Origin: Clostridium acidisoli DSM 12555
Lineage (GTDB): Bacteria > Bacillota > Clostridia > Clostridiales > Clostridiaceae
Assembly (NCBI RefSeq): GCF_900176305.1
Contig: NZ_FWXH01000021.1
Span: forward strand, 1 to 42,877
Direction: 5' to 3'
DNA length: 42,877 nucleotides
This document shows, piece by piece, positions 34,546 to 42,392 of the stretch. Below the pieces are notes generated by a model. It saw only the letters and a program-made list of their open reading frames with translations. It was not told the origin of the DNA and ran no database searches. Every line of letters starts with the position of its first letter. Within the stretch, counting starts at the first letter, position 1. Both the position numbers and the translations under genes were made by a program.

Positions 34546-35424
34546 TTACAGGTTGAATCTTCTTCTATAGTCACATTTTTGACATAAAGGTTCAACTACA
34601 TTTCTATTAGAAAATCCATCGTATAACGCATTAGCTCTATCATTTTCTATAATGTCCTCAAATTTAGTATGGTTTATATTTCCTAAATTAATTATACCTT
34701 CACCATCAAGGCAACAAGGAACTACAGTACCATCTACTAGAATAGCAATTTGATCTCTTAAGCCATAACAAAAACCACAAAGATTATTTTGAGTTTCATT
34801 TAAATCAGGCCAATTAAAACGGGAGGCTTGATTCAAATATACATTGTGAGAAAGTTTTATTCCTCTTTGTGTTCCTAGTTTTTCTTTTATCATATAATCT
34901 AAATTAAAAGCCTCTTCTATTTGTTTAAGTATATGTCTGTTATGCTCCTCGCTAAGATTAATATTGTTATCTTCACTTAGATTCCACAATCTGAGTGCTG
35001 AAATTATATTTGTATTTAATGAAGTTTCTTTTGCAAAATTTAAGATTTCATCTAAATAGTCTTTCATAGTAGTAGTTTTTTCATTAGCATCAAAGCTGTG
35101 AAGTGAAAAATTTATTTGCCTAAGAGCAGGTTTGTTAAGTAGCATATTTTTTGTACTATTTAGGAGTGTTCCATTTGTTGTTAGATTTACTTTATAACCA
35201 TGAGCATTGGCCATATGTAAAAATGCTTCAAGGTCAGGGTGCATTGTTGGTTCCCCCTTAACATGAAAATATATATGATTAGAATAATCTTTTATTTGAT
35301 TTAATATCTTTTCAAATAGTTGAATTTTCATAAACTCGGGATGTCTAGCAGACTTTGGGCAAAAATCGCAATTTAAATTACAAACATTTGTGATTTCTAT
35401 ATATGTTTTTTTGAATTTTTTCAT
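34546..35424 (-). CDS. Radical SAM/SPASM domain protein
   Basis: A 292-aa radical SAM enzyme. The [4Fe-4S] site is CNLNCDFC (C15, C19, C22). It is followed by VKGEPTMHP (the GGEP-equivalent, about 67-75), TTNGTLL and the strand INFSLHS. The C-terminal SPASM-like region holds LCGFCYG, VPCCLDGEG and LCQKCDYR cysteines for auxiliary clusters. Such proteins modify peptides or other substrates; the target is unknown. I start at ATG 35424 because CGAGGAG lies 9 bases upstream, not at the ORF start 35469. It is divergent from a ferritin-like gene. No short precursor peptide is visible next to it. Confidence 0.8.
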   Translation of the reverse strand: MKKFKKTYIEITNVCNLNCDFCPKSARHPEFMKIQLFEKILNQIKDYSNHIYFHVKGEPTMHPDLEAFLHMANAHGYKVNLTTNGTLLNSTKNMLLNKPALRQINFSLHSFDANEKTTTMKDYLDEILNFAKETSLNTNIISALRLWNLSEDNNINLSEEHNRHILKQIEEAFNLDYMIKEKLGTQRGIKLSHNVYLNQASRFNWPDLNETQNNLCGFCYGLRDQIAILVDGTVVPCCLDGEGIINLGNINHTKFEDIIENDRANALYDGFSNRNVVEPLCQKCDYRRRFNL

Positions 35425-35499
35425 TAACAGAATCTCCTCGTGTTGAATAAGTTTAAAGTTATACCACAATATATATTAAAAATATAACTTGCTTTTAAA

Positions 35500-35521
35500 C
35501 TTATATTATAAGAAATATAAG
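35500..35521. promoter_or_regulatory. AT-rich inverted repeat, possible operator
   Basis: CTTATATT (35500-35507) and AATATAAG (35514-35521) form a perfect 8-bp inverted repeat with a 6-base centre. It lies in the divergent region between the radical SAM and ferritin-like genes. It is loosely PerR/Fur-like in base content only. Confidence 0.4.
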
Positions 35522-35579
35522 TTATATTATCAAGAAAATATTTATGAGAGCTGACTATACAGGTACATCTAGCATTTTA

Positions 35580-35601
35580 TAGCAATATTATAATATTGCT
35601 A
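35580..35601 (+). promoter_or_regulatory. 22-bp perfect palindrome before the ferritin-like gene
   Basis: TAGCAATAT, then TATA, then ATATTGCTA: perfect dyad symmetry ending only 9 bases before the AAAGGAG ribosome site. It could be a repressor operator or a 5' mRNA hairpin. Confidence 0.5.
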
Positions 35602-35626
35602 TGAGATGCAAAGGAGATGAATTTAT

Positions 35627-36124
35627 ATGGACAAATCATGTTATAGGGCAAACTTACCATATCCCGAAGTTTGTGTTGAGCATAAAAACAAATTTTATGC
35701 ATCTTTACTTTTAGATGATTATGCATCTTGCACAAGTGAGTACACAGCAATAGCGCAGTATGTTTATGCTCATGTAAAAACTGAAGATGAGTGTATACAA
35801 GATGTGTTTTTAGGAATTGCAATAGTTGAAATGTGTCATTTAGATCTATTGGCAGATGTAATTATTCAATTAGGAGCAAATCCAAAATTTTATGATGGTT
35901 GCGGTAGGTTTTGGAGAGGTGAATTTGTGCCTTACGGGCACAGTACTAAGGATAGATTAAAATTAGCTATTGAATCAGAATATGCAGCAATTCTTCAATA
36001 TGAGAAACACATTCAACAAATAAAAAATTGTGATATTCAAAGACTTCTAGAGAGAATTATAATGGATGAAAAAATTCATGTAAATATATTTAAGCAAATA
36101 TTATGTGAACTGCAGGACTACTGA
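35627..36124 (+). CDS. Ferritin-like diiron protein
   Basis: A 165-aa four-helix-bundle protein. Diiron (or dimanganese) ligands can be placed at E38 (SEYTAIAQY), E68 and H71 (VEMCH), E118 (SEYAAILQY), and E148 and H151 (DEKIH): the full two E...ExxH sets of the rubrerythrin/ferritin-like superfamily. The middle segment with GCGRFWRGEFVPYG is characteristic of a clostridial subgroup. Likely roles are peroxide or oxygen reduction or metal storage, inferred from family. There is no rubredoxin domain. AAAGGAG precedes the ATG. A strong terminator follows. Confidence 0.82.
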   Translation: MDKSCYRANLPYPEVCVEHKNKFYASLLLDDYASCTSEYTAIAQYVYAHVKTEDECIQDVFLGIAIVEMCHLDLLADVIIQLGANPKFYDGCGRFWRGEFVPYGHSTKDRLKLAIESEYAAILQYEKHIQQIKNCDIQRLLERIIMDEKIHVNIFKQILCELQDY

Positions 36125-36134
36125 TTGAATAAAT

Positions 36135-36180
36135 AAGACATTTCAAAGCAAAATAAAACTTTTGAAATGTCTTGTTTTTT
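36135..36180 (+). terminator. Terminator after ferritin-like gene
   Basis: A perfect 13-bp stem, AAGACATTTCAAA (36135-36147) with TTTGAAATGTCTT (36161-36173), is followed by GTTTTTTTT. Confidence 0.93.
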
Positions 36181-36200
36181 AACATGCCCTTAGTTTTAGT

Positions 36201-36239
36201 GTAACATGAACTTAACATCATTTATGTACAATTTATATA
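36201..36239 (+). promoter_or_regulatory. Candidate Pho box and promoter of the ugp operon
   Basis: GTAACA (36201-36206), TTAACA (36212-36217) and TATGTA (36223-36228) recur at exactly 11-base steps, the spacing of PhoP/PhoB direct repeats (TTAACA-like in Firmicutes). TATATA at 36234-36239 is a fair -10; the expected -35 position is inside the repeats, as in PhoP-activated promoters. Confidence 0.55.
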
Positions 36240-36264
36240 GAATTAAATTTGTGGAGGTAAAGCT

Positions 36265-37179
36265 ATGCAAGAAGTACGAAGTATAATTGTTGATAATAAA
36301 CATGAAAAAGCAGTAAAAAGAAATATTTTTACTGTGGCGGAACCTTATTTATATCTAGTGCCATGTTTATTGATTTTTATAATATTTACTTATTTTCCAT
36401 TTATAAAAACTATATATTTAAGTCTTGTCACAACAAATGCTATAGGAGAAGTGAGTAGTTTTGTTGGACTATCAAATTACATTGAACTCTTTAAGTCTGA
36501 AGCTTTTATAAATAGTATAGTAGTAACATTAAAATTTGTAATAATTACAACTATACCATCAATTCTAATAGGATTATTCACAGCATTACTTACAAATAAT
36601 AAACTAAAATTTAAAGGCTTTTTTACAACTCTTTATGCTATGCCTATGGCAGTGTCATCAGCATCAGCTGCAATAATTTGGATGTTGCTTTTCAATCCTA
36701 GTATAGGTCTCATAAATTATATATTAGGAGTAAAAATAGGATGGTTTACCAGTTCATTTTGGGGGCTAATGGCAGTATCAATTGTAACTATATGGCTTAA
36801 TGCTTGTGTAAACTATATTTTTATAACTACGGGACTTAAAAATATACCAAAGGAATTATATGAAAGTGCTAGCATAGATGGTGCAGGTTATTTTCGTGTG
36901 TTAAAAAGCATTATTTTACCATATTTATCACCAACTCTTTTTTTTGTAATGATTATAAATATAATAAATGCATTTCAGACTTTTGGACCAATAAATATTA
37001 TGACATCAGGTGGTCCTGGAAATGCAACTAATGTACTTGTCTTTTCAATATATAGAGATGCCTTTTTTAACAATAAATTTGGAGCAGCTAGTGCAGAGTC
37101 AATTATTCTTTTCTTAATAATGCTCGTAATAACATTGTTTCAATTTAAATATGAAAAAAGTAAAGTTTTTTATCAATAG
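36265..37179 (+). CDS. ugpA: ABC sugar/glycerol-3-phosphate permease, UgpA/MalF type
   Basis: A 304-aa permease with six helices. It carries the coupling motif ELYESASIDGAGYFRVLKSIILPYLSP split around residues 192-218 (EAA loop). Order with UgpE-type permease, UgpB-type binding protein and a glycerophosphodiesterase points to glycerol-3-phosphate or glycerophosphodiester uptake. GGAGG precedes the ATG. No ATPase gene is present in the operon, so a shared UgpC/MsmX-type ATPase from elsewhere is probably used. Confidence 0.8.
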   Translation: MQEVRSIIVDNKHEKAVKRNIFTVAEPYLYLVPCLLIFIIFTYFPFIKTIYLSLVTTNAIGEVSSFVGLSNYIELFKSEAFINSIVVTLKFVIITTIPSILIGLFTALLTNNKLKFKGFFTTLYAMPMAVSSASAAIIWMLLFNPSIGLINYILGVKIGWFTSSFWGLMAVSIVTIWLNACVNYIFITTGLKNIPKELYESASIDGAGYFRVLKSIILPYLSPTLFFVMIINIINAFQTFGPINIMTSGGPGNATNVLVFSIYRDAFFNNKFGAASAESIILFLIMLVITLFQFKYEKSKVFYQ

Positions 37180-37202
37180 TAAATTAAGATGGGAGATTCA
37201 AT

Positions 37203-38024
37203 ATGCAGATAAAAATGAAAAAAATAAGTCTTTATGTGGCAAACATAATCTTTGGACTAATTACAATTTCGCCACTATTATATGCATTACTTATTAGTTT
37301 AATGCCTCCAGATCAAATATTTAGTTTTCCACCAAAACTAATTCCGAAGAGCATATACATTCAAAATTATAAAGATGCATTAAATACAGCTCCGATACTT
37401 ACCTTTATATTTAACAGTTTTGTTGTTTCCCTATTAATAACTATAGGTCAAATAGTGACTTCAAGTATGGCTGCCTTTGTATTCGCGTTCTTTAAATTTA
37501 AAGGCAAAAACATATTATTTATTGCAATGTTAGCTACCATGATGATACCTGGTGAAACAACAATAATATCAAACTATCTTACAATAGGTTCACTAGGATG
37601 GCTTGACAGTTATAAAGCTTTAACAGTCCCATATCTTTCCTCAGCTATGGGAATATTTATAATGAGACAATATTATTTGACACTTCCAAAAGAATTATAT
37701 GAAGCATCAAAATTAGATGGATGCAGTAATTTTAAGTTTTTTATAAAAATAGTATTACCATTATCTAAACCTGTAGCAGGATCGCTTGGAATTTATTCCT
37801 TTCTTGTTGCATGGAATCAATATCTATGGCCGCTACTTGTAACAAGCAAAGATACATCAAGAACAGTACAAATAGGTATAGGTATGCTTCAGTTTGCAGA
37901 AAATCAATCCTTTGGTCTTATTATGGCCGGAATTGTAATGGTATTACTACCTTCTATTTTAATATTTATAATTGGCCAAAAACAACTAATAGATGGAATG
38001 ACATCTGGTGCTGTAAAAGGCTGA
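37203..38024 (+). CDS. ugpE: ABC glycerol-3-phosphate permease, UgpE/MalG type
   Basis: A 273-aa, six-helix permease. The N-terminal SPLLYALLISLMPPDQIF is typical of MalG/UgpE proteins. The EAA coupling loop reads ELYEASKLDGCSNFKFF (about residues 161-177) followed by KIVLPLSKP. It starts 23 bases after its partner permease and heterodimerises with it by family rule. GGGAGA precedes the ATG. Confidence 0.82.
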   Translation: MQIKMKKISLYVANIIFGLITISPLLYALLISLMPPDQIFSFPPKLIPKSIYIQNYKDALNTAPILTFIFNSFVVSLLITIGQIVTSSMAAFVFAFFKFKGKNILFIAMLATMMIPGETTIISNYLTIGSLGWLDSYKALTVPYLSSAMGIFIMRQYYLTLPKELYEASKLDGCSNFKFFIKIVLPLSKPVAGSLGIYSFLVAWNQYLWPLLVTSKDTSRTVQIGIGMLQFAENQSFGLIMAGIVMVLLPSILIFIIGQKQLIDGMTSGAVKG

Positions 38025-38066
38025 TAAAGTATATAAATATAATTGCTATTTTGAAAGGGGAAAAAA

Positions 38067-39410
38067 ATGAAAAAGAAAATTATTAGCTTAGTATTAACAA
38101 CAGTAATAGCAGTAGGATTTTTATCAGGATGTGCTACTAACGGTAGCAATACCACATCAAATAAGCCAGTGCAAATTACCTTTTGGCATGCTATGAGTGG
38201 TAAAAACGGACAGGCACTTACTAAAATGGTGAATGATTTTAATAGCTCTCACAAGGATATAAAGGTTACAGCACAATTTCAAGGTAAATACGATGAAGAA
38301 ATAAATAAACTTAAAAGTGCAGAAAAGGCAAATGGTGCACCGGATATTGCACAGGTATATGATATTGGAACTAGATTTATGATTGACAGTAAATGGGCAG
38401 TACCAATGCAGACCCTTATTGATAATGATAAATATGATACTTCAAGTTTGGAACCAAATTTATTATCATATTATACAGTAGATAAAAAGCTTTATTCAAT
38501 GCCATTTAACTCATCAACTCCAATTGTATATTATAATAAAAATGCTTTTAAGGAAGCTGGTCTTGATCCAAACAAGCCACCAAAGACATTTGAAGAGTTA
38601 GAAAAAGATGCAAAAGCTCTTACTAAAAAAGATTCTTCTGGAAATGTTACTCAATATGGGTTTTCTATGGCTATATATGGTTGGTTTTTCGAACAATTTT
38701 TAGTTAAACAAGGAAAAGATTACGCTAACAATGGAAATGGTAGAACCTCATCGGCTACAGCAGTGGATTTTGACAAAAATGGAGGTGGACTTAATGTATT
38801 AAATGAATGGAAAAAGTTAGTTCAATCTGGTTACGCTGGAAACTTTGGAAGAAACGAAGACGATACAGAAAATGCGTTTATTGCAGGTAAAACCGCTATG
38901 TATATTGAATCAACTGCAGATTTAACATCTGACTTAAGTGCAATAGGAGGAAGATTTGACCTTGGAACGGCAGCACTTCCATCCTTCGATGGAATAGACA
39001 ATGGCGGCGTATCTATAGGTGGAGCTTCTTTATGGGTTTTAAAGAATAAAGATACTGCAAAACAAAAAGCAGCATTTGAGTTTATAAAATACATGGTATC
39101 ACCAGAAGAACAAGCTTATTGGAATACTCAAACAGGATATTTCCCAGTAACAAAAAAAGCTTATGACCAGCAGATTGTGAAAGATAATTTGAAGAAAAAT
39201 CCACAATTTAAGACAGCTATAGATCAACTACACTCATCACCTAAAACAGCAGTAGGTGCACTAATGGCTGTATTCCCTGAAGCAAGACAGGATGTTGAGT
39301 CAAACATAGAGCAGATGCTTCAGAATAAACAAACACCACAGGAGGCTGTTGATAATTCAGCAAAAGCAATAAATGAATCTATCGATAATTATAATAAACA
39401 GAATAAATAA
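38067..39410 (+). CDS. ugpB: ABC glycerol-3-phosphate-binding lipoprotein, UgpB type
   Basis: A 447-aa extracellular binding protein. The lipobox FLSGC puts the lipid Cys at about residue 22. The body begins with ITFWHAMSGKNGQAL (about 37-51), the hallmark of UgpB-like solute-binding proteins, and includes MPFNSSTPIVYYNKNAF (about 148-164). It is the last gene of the transport trio; AAGGGG precedes the ATG. Repeat R7 begins one base after the stop and separates it from the functionally linked glycerophosphodiesterase. Confidence 0.87.
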   Translation: MKKKIISLVLTTVIAVGFLSGCATNGSNTTSNKPVQITFWHAMSGKNGQALTKMVNDFNSSHKDIKVTAQFQGKYDEEINKLKSAEKANGAPDIAQVYDIGTRFMIDSKWAVPMQTLIDNDKYDTSSLEPNLLSYYTVDKKLYSMPFNSSTPIVYYNKNAFKEAGLDPNKPPKTFEELEKDAKALTKKDSSGNVTQYGFSMAIYGWFFEQFLVKQGKDYANNGNGRTSSATAVDFDKNGGGLNVLNEWKKLVQSGYAGNFGRNEDDTENAFIAGKTAMYIESTADLTSDLSAIGGRFDLGTAALPSFDGIDNGGVSIGGASLWVLKNKDTAKQKAAFEFIKYMVSPEEQAYWNTQTGYFPVTKKAYDQQIVKDNLKKNPQFKTAIDQLHSSPKTAVGALMAVFPEARQDVESNIEQMLQNKQTPQEAVDNSAKAINESIDNYNKQNK

Positions 39411-39411
39411 G

Positions 39412-39988
39412 GTTTGTTACGTAATATAAAGAAATTGCGAAGTAAGGTGAAGGGTTTTAGCGATTGCTTCGCACATTAAAAGGTGAAGGGTCGCCAAATG
39501 GCGAGGTGATTGGTTTTATCCCTGCTAAGCGAGGATAAAAGGTGAAGTGTTTATGGATAGATCCATAAAGGCTAAGGAAATTTTTCCTCCTTAGGTCGGA
39601 AAAATAATGAATTTATGTGTCTTAATATTTAGAGACAACAATAATATGTATTTTTAACCATAGATTTTACTTTTAGGCGTAGCCTTTGGTGTTAATATGA
39701 TAGTTTAATATGCTAATAAATACGTATTAATTGAAAACTGGCGACCTTCGGTAAAAAAAATGAATGTCAATATACTTTAGATTATATATTTTAAGTTCAA
39801 AGATTTTTCGTAGCATAGCGGAGAAAAATCATCCATAGCCTTTTCCCACGGAAAAACCATAACCTTTGACCAGCAAAGCGCCTGTCAAACCCATCACCTC
39901 GCTTTAGCGACACTTCGCCTTTTCACCGCGAATCATAGGTGAAAACCCTTCACCCGTGCTTCGCAATTTATAACTATAACGAACAAAC
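39412..39988 (+). repeat. Fishbone repeat copy R7 (complete reference copy)
   Basis: 577 bp with inverted ends GTTTGTT (39412-39418) and AACAAAC (39982-39988), and inner ends AAATTGCGAAG/CTTCGCAATTT. Left words: GGTGAAGGG (39446-39454), GGTGAAGGG (39482-39490), GGTGATTGG (39505-39513), GGTGAAGTG (39541-39549), GGCTAAGG (39570-39577). Right words: CCATAGCC (39833-39840), ACCATAACC (39856-39864), CCCATCACC (39890-39898), CACTTCGCC (39911-39919), CCCTTCACC (39946-39954). Five hairpins lie between words on each arm, with opposite hairpins similar in size. An AT-rich centre of about 190 bp lies between the arms. It fills the 596-base gap; the next gene's ribosome site begins 7 bases later. Confidence 0.92.
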
Positions 39989-40006
39989 TAAAAAGAGGAG
40001 ATAATA

Positions 40007-40750
40007 ATGTCAAAAGTATTAAATATTGCACATCGGGGTTTTAGTAGTAAGTATCCTGAAAATACTATGATTGCATTTGAAAAAGCAGTAGAAGAAAATT
40101 GTGATGGTATTGAAACAGATTTAAACATGACTAAAGATGGAGTTATTGTCATATGTCATGATGAAACTTTAAATAGAACTACAAATGGTAGTGGGTATAT
40201 AAAAGACTATACTTATAAGGAATTAAGCAAATTGGATGCAGGAACAAAATTTAGTGATAAATTTAAAGACCAAAGAATTATAACTATCGATGAATTATTA
40301 GATTACGTGAAGGACAAAAATATTCTTTTAAACCTAGAACTAAAGAATGACTTAATACATTATGAAAATCTAGAGGAAAAAACTATTGAAAAGATATATG
40401 AATATAGACTTCAAGACAATGTAATATTATCATCATTTAATCATTACTCAATGCTTAAGGTCAAGGAGCTCGATAATAATATAAAGACAGGACTTTTATA
40501 TTGTGGAACTATTTATAATGCATATGAGTATGCTAAAAAATTAAATGCAGATGCACTTCATCCATATTATTCAGCAGTAATGAACAAAAAAATTGTGGAT
40601 GAAATAAAAGAAAATAGCATAGCTATAAACACATATACAGTTAATGAAGAAATTGTTATGAAAAAATTAATTAAACTAGGGGTAGATGGAATAATAACAA
40701 ACTATCCAGATAAATTGAATGAAATTTTAAAGAGGGACTTTCTTTTGTAA
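40007..40750 (+). CDS. ugpQ: Glycerophosphodiester phosphodiesterase
   Basis: A 247-aa cytoplasmic enzyme that cuts glycerophosphodiesters to glycerol-3-phosphate and an alcohol. Active-site motifs are intact: HRGF (His9, Arg10), ENT, GIETDL (Glu/Asp metal ligands, about 43-48) and CHDETLNRTT (about 57-66). A downstream NLELK and the C-terminal TVNEE...GVDGIITNYPD complete the GDPD barrel. There is no signal peptide, so it acts on substrate brought in by the adjacent ugp-type importer. AGAGGAG precedes the ATG. It is separated from ugpB by repeat R7. Confidence 0.93.
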   Translation: MSKVLNIAHRGFSSKYPENTMIAFEKAVEENCDGIETDLNMTKDGVIVICHDETLNRTTNGSGYIKDYTYKELSKLDAGTKFSDKFKDQRIITIDELLDYVKDKNILLNLELKNDLIHYENLEEKTIEKIYEYRLQDNVILSSFNHYSMLKVKELDNNIKTGLLYCGTIYNAYEYAKKLNADALHPYYSAVMNKKIVDEIKENSIAINTYTVNEEIVMKKLIKLGVDGIITNYPDKLNEILKRDFLL

Positions 40751-40768
40751 GGAGGTCCTTCTTTTTTT
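40730..40768 (+). terminator. Terminator overlapping the 3' end of the GDPD gene
   Basis: Stem AAGAGGGAC (40730-40738) with GTCCTTCTT (40755-40763, one G-U) and a T run to 40768. The stop codon of the GDPD gene lies in the loop, so a terminating ribosome could block folding. Confidence 0.75.
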
Positions 40769-40802
40769 ATGATATAATTATCTTGAAAGTGAGGTGAAGC
40801 TC

Positions 40803-41243
40803 ATGAATGACGACATGGAAGAGTTAGTAGAAAAGCTTATTTACCTAGTACCAACTTTAGAAAAGAGAGTAATAAAATCACTGGATATAGGTCTAAAAAG
40901 CAATGTAAGTCCACTTCAGTATAGGGCGTTATTTATACTTAATGACGAAGGAATTTTAAGTATGTCTGAACTCTCAAAAAAAATGTTTGTTTCAAAACAA
41001 CAGGTAACAATGGTAATTGATAAACTTATAAAATTGGAATTAGTAGAGAGAATACTTAATAAAGATGATAGAAGAATAATAAATGTAAAGATTTCTGATA
41101 ATGGAATAAAAGCTATAATAAGCTTTAAAGATGAAATTATGAAAGGTATTAAACCAAGATTAAGTCTTCTAAGTGAAGAGGATTTTAATAAATTTTTAGT
41201 ATCCCTTAATTGCATATACAATATAACTGAAAAATTAATATGA
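40803..41243 (+). CDS. MarR-family transcriptional regulator
   Basis: A 146-aa winged-helix regulator. The DNA-binding part is typical: LSMSELSKKMFVSKQQVTMVIDKL split over about residues 48-71, then the wing LVERILNKDDRRIINVKIS with the DxRR signature (about 83-86). Helices at both ends should make the dimer. I start at ATG 40803 with GAGGTGA (40791-40797) upstream; the ORF from GTG 40794 would begin inside that site. It may regulate the AI-2E-family protein that follows after 93 bases, which is inference. Confidence 0.88.
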   Translation: MNDDMEELVEKLIYLVPTLEKRVIKSLDIGLKSNVSPLQYRALFILNDEGILSMSELSKKMFVSKQQVTMVIDKLIKLELVERILNKDDRRIINVKISDNGIKAIISFKDEIMKGIKPRLSLLSEEDFNKFLVSLNCIYNITEKLI

Positions 41244-41336
41244 AATTAGGAATTAAATTTGTAAATATGCTTAAAATAAGCCTAATTGGAGTTTTTAATA
41301 AAAAGATTTATTGCTTCGATATGGAGGGCTTATAAA

Positions 41337-42383
41337 TTGAAAAATAAGGTAATTCATTATTTACTTATAATAAACTTAACACTTTTAGCAATCATGTTCT
41401 TAAGTAAAATGAAATTTTTCATAAGATTCATATTTACTGTAGATAAGGCAGTTTTAATTCCATTGTTTGTTTCTATTTTAATATATTACATAATAAGGCC
41501 TTTAGATAAAATTTTTATTAGAAAAGGCTTAGGAACAGAAAAAGCAGGACTGCTTAGCTTATTAATTTTTACATTCATATTAAGTGGACTTGTATCATAT
41601 TTTTGGAGATATGCGTATAGACAATTTTATCAAGTTAGTAGCGATCTTATAACTATAGTTGGAGATAAAAATAAAGTTGATGGTACTTTAAAATTTGTAA
41701 ACAATTATATTGATGTAAGAAAAATGTACAGCTTATTTACAAACATGGTTGCAAATTATGTAAGTGGTATAGGACATACAGTAAGAATAGTTGCAAAACA
41801 TTTTATGAATACGTTTTCTGTAATCCTTCTGATTGTGATTATGGTTTATTATTTATTGAGTGATGGTGATAAATTAAAACCTAAATTACTATCTTTTATA
41901 AAGGAAGAAAACAAAGAGGTCTTAAATAAATTACTTGATGATTGTGATGATATATTGAGTCACTATGTTACAGGGCAGGCTAAAGTAGCATTGTCCTTAG
42001 CAATATTAATTTTTATTGGTTATAAAATAATAGGGATGCCTAATGCAATTGTATTAGCATCTATAACTTTTGTGCTTGCATTTATTCCTTTTGTTGGTTT
42101 TTTTATAGCAATGATAATTCCTGTAGTAATATCCATAAGTATGGGAATATACATGATTGTGAAGCTTGCTGTTGTATTCATAGTAGTTCAAACATTAAAA
42201 GGGAGGATTGTAGTTCCGCTTGTAATGTCAAAAAGCATGAAAATTCATCCATTAACAGATATAATTTTAGTAATACTTGCAGTAGCATTATTAGGTCCAT
42301 TTGCAGCTTTTGCTGTGGTGCCAATTTATGCAATCTTAAAAAATGTAATTCTAACCATAAGAAGATATAAAAAAAAGGATTAG
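41337..42383 (+). CDS. AI-2E family transporter (TqsA/YdiK/YtvI-like)
   Basis: A 348-aa membrane protein of the PF01594 family, whose members include the autoinducer-2 exporter TqsA and Na+/H+ antiporter-like proteins; the substrate here is unknown. About seven to eight helices, with a soluble segment between (about residues 105-150). The C-terminal half holds VSQAKVALSLAI-like VTGQAKVALSLAI, IPFVGFFIAMIIPV and the DP-like KIHPLTDIILVILAVALLGPFA. I choose TTG 41337, as GGAGGG (41323-41328) sits 8 bases upstream; the longer ORF from 41286 has no ribosome site. Repeat R8 begins about 10 bases after the stop. Confidence 0.8.
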   Translation: MKNKVIHYLLIINLTLLAIMFLSKMKFFIRFIFTVDKAVLIPLFVSILIYYIIRPLDKIFIRKGLGTEKAGLLSLLIFTFILSGLVSYFWRYAYRQFYQVSSDLITIVGDKNKVDGTLKFVNNYIDVRKMYSLFTNMVANYVSGIGHTVRIVAKHFMNTFSVILLIVIMVYYLLSDGDKLKPKLLSFIKEENKEVLNKLLDDCDDILSHYVTGQAKVALSLAILIFIGYKIIGMPNAIVLASITFVLAFIPFVGFFIAMIIPVVISISMGIYMIVKLAVVFIVVQTLKGRIVVPLVMSKSMKIHPLTDIILVILAVALLGPFAAFAVVPIYAILKNVILTIRRYKKKD

Positions 42384-42392
42384 AGAAGCTAG

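Noticed and set aside
39412-39988. CRISPR array, because a short word recurs at intervals
   Set aside because: The word is only 9 bases, is inverted on the second arm, and the intervals are self-complementary hairpins of unequal length; no cas genes are nearby.
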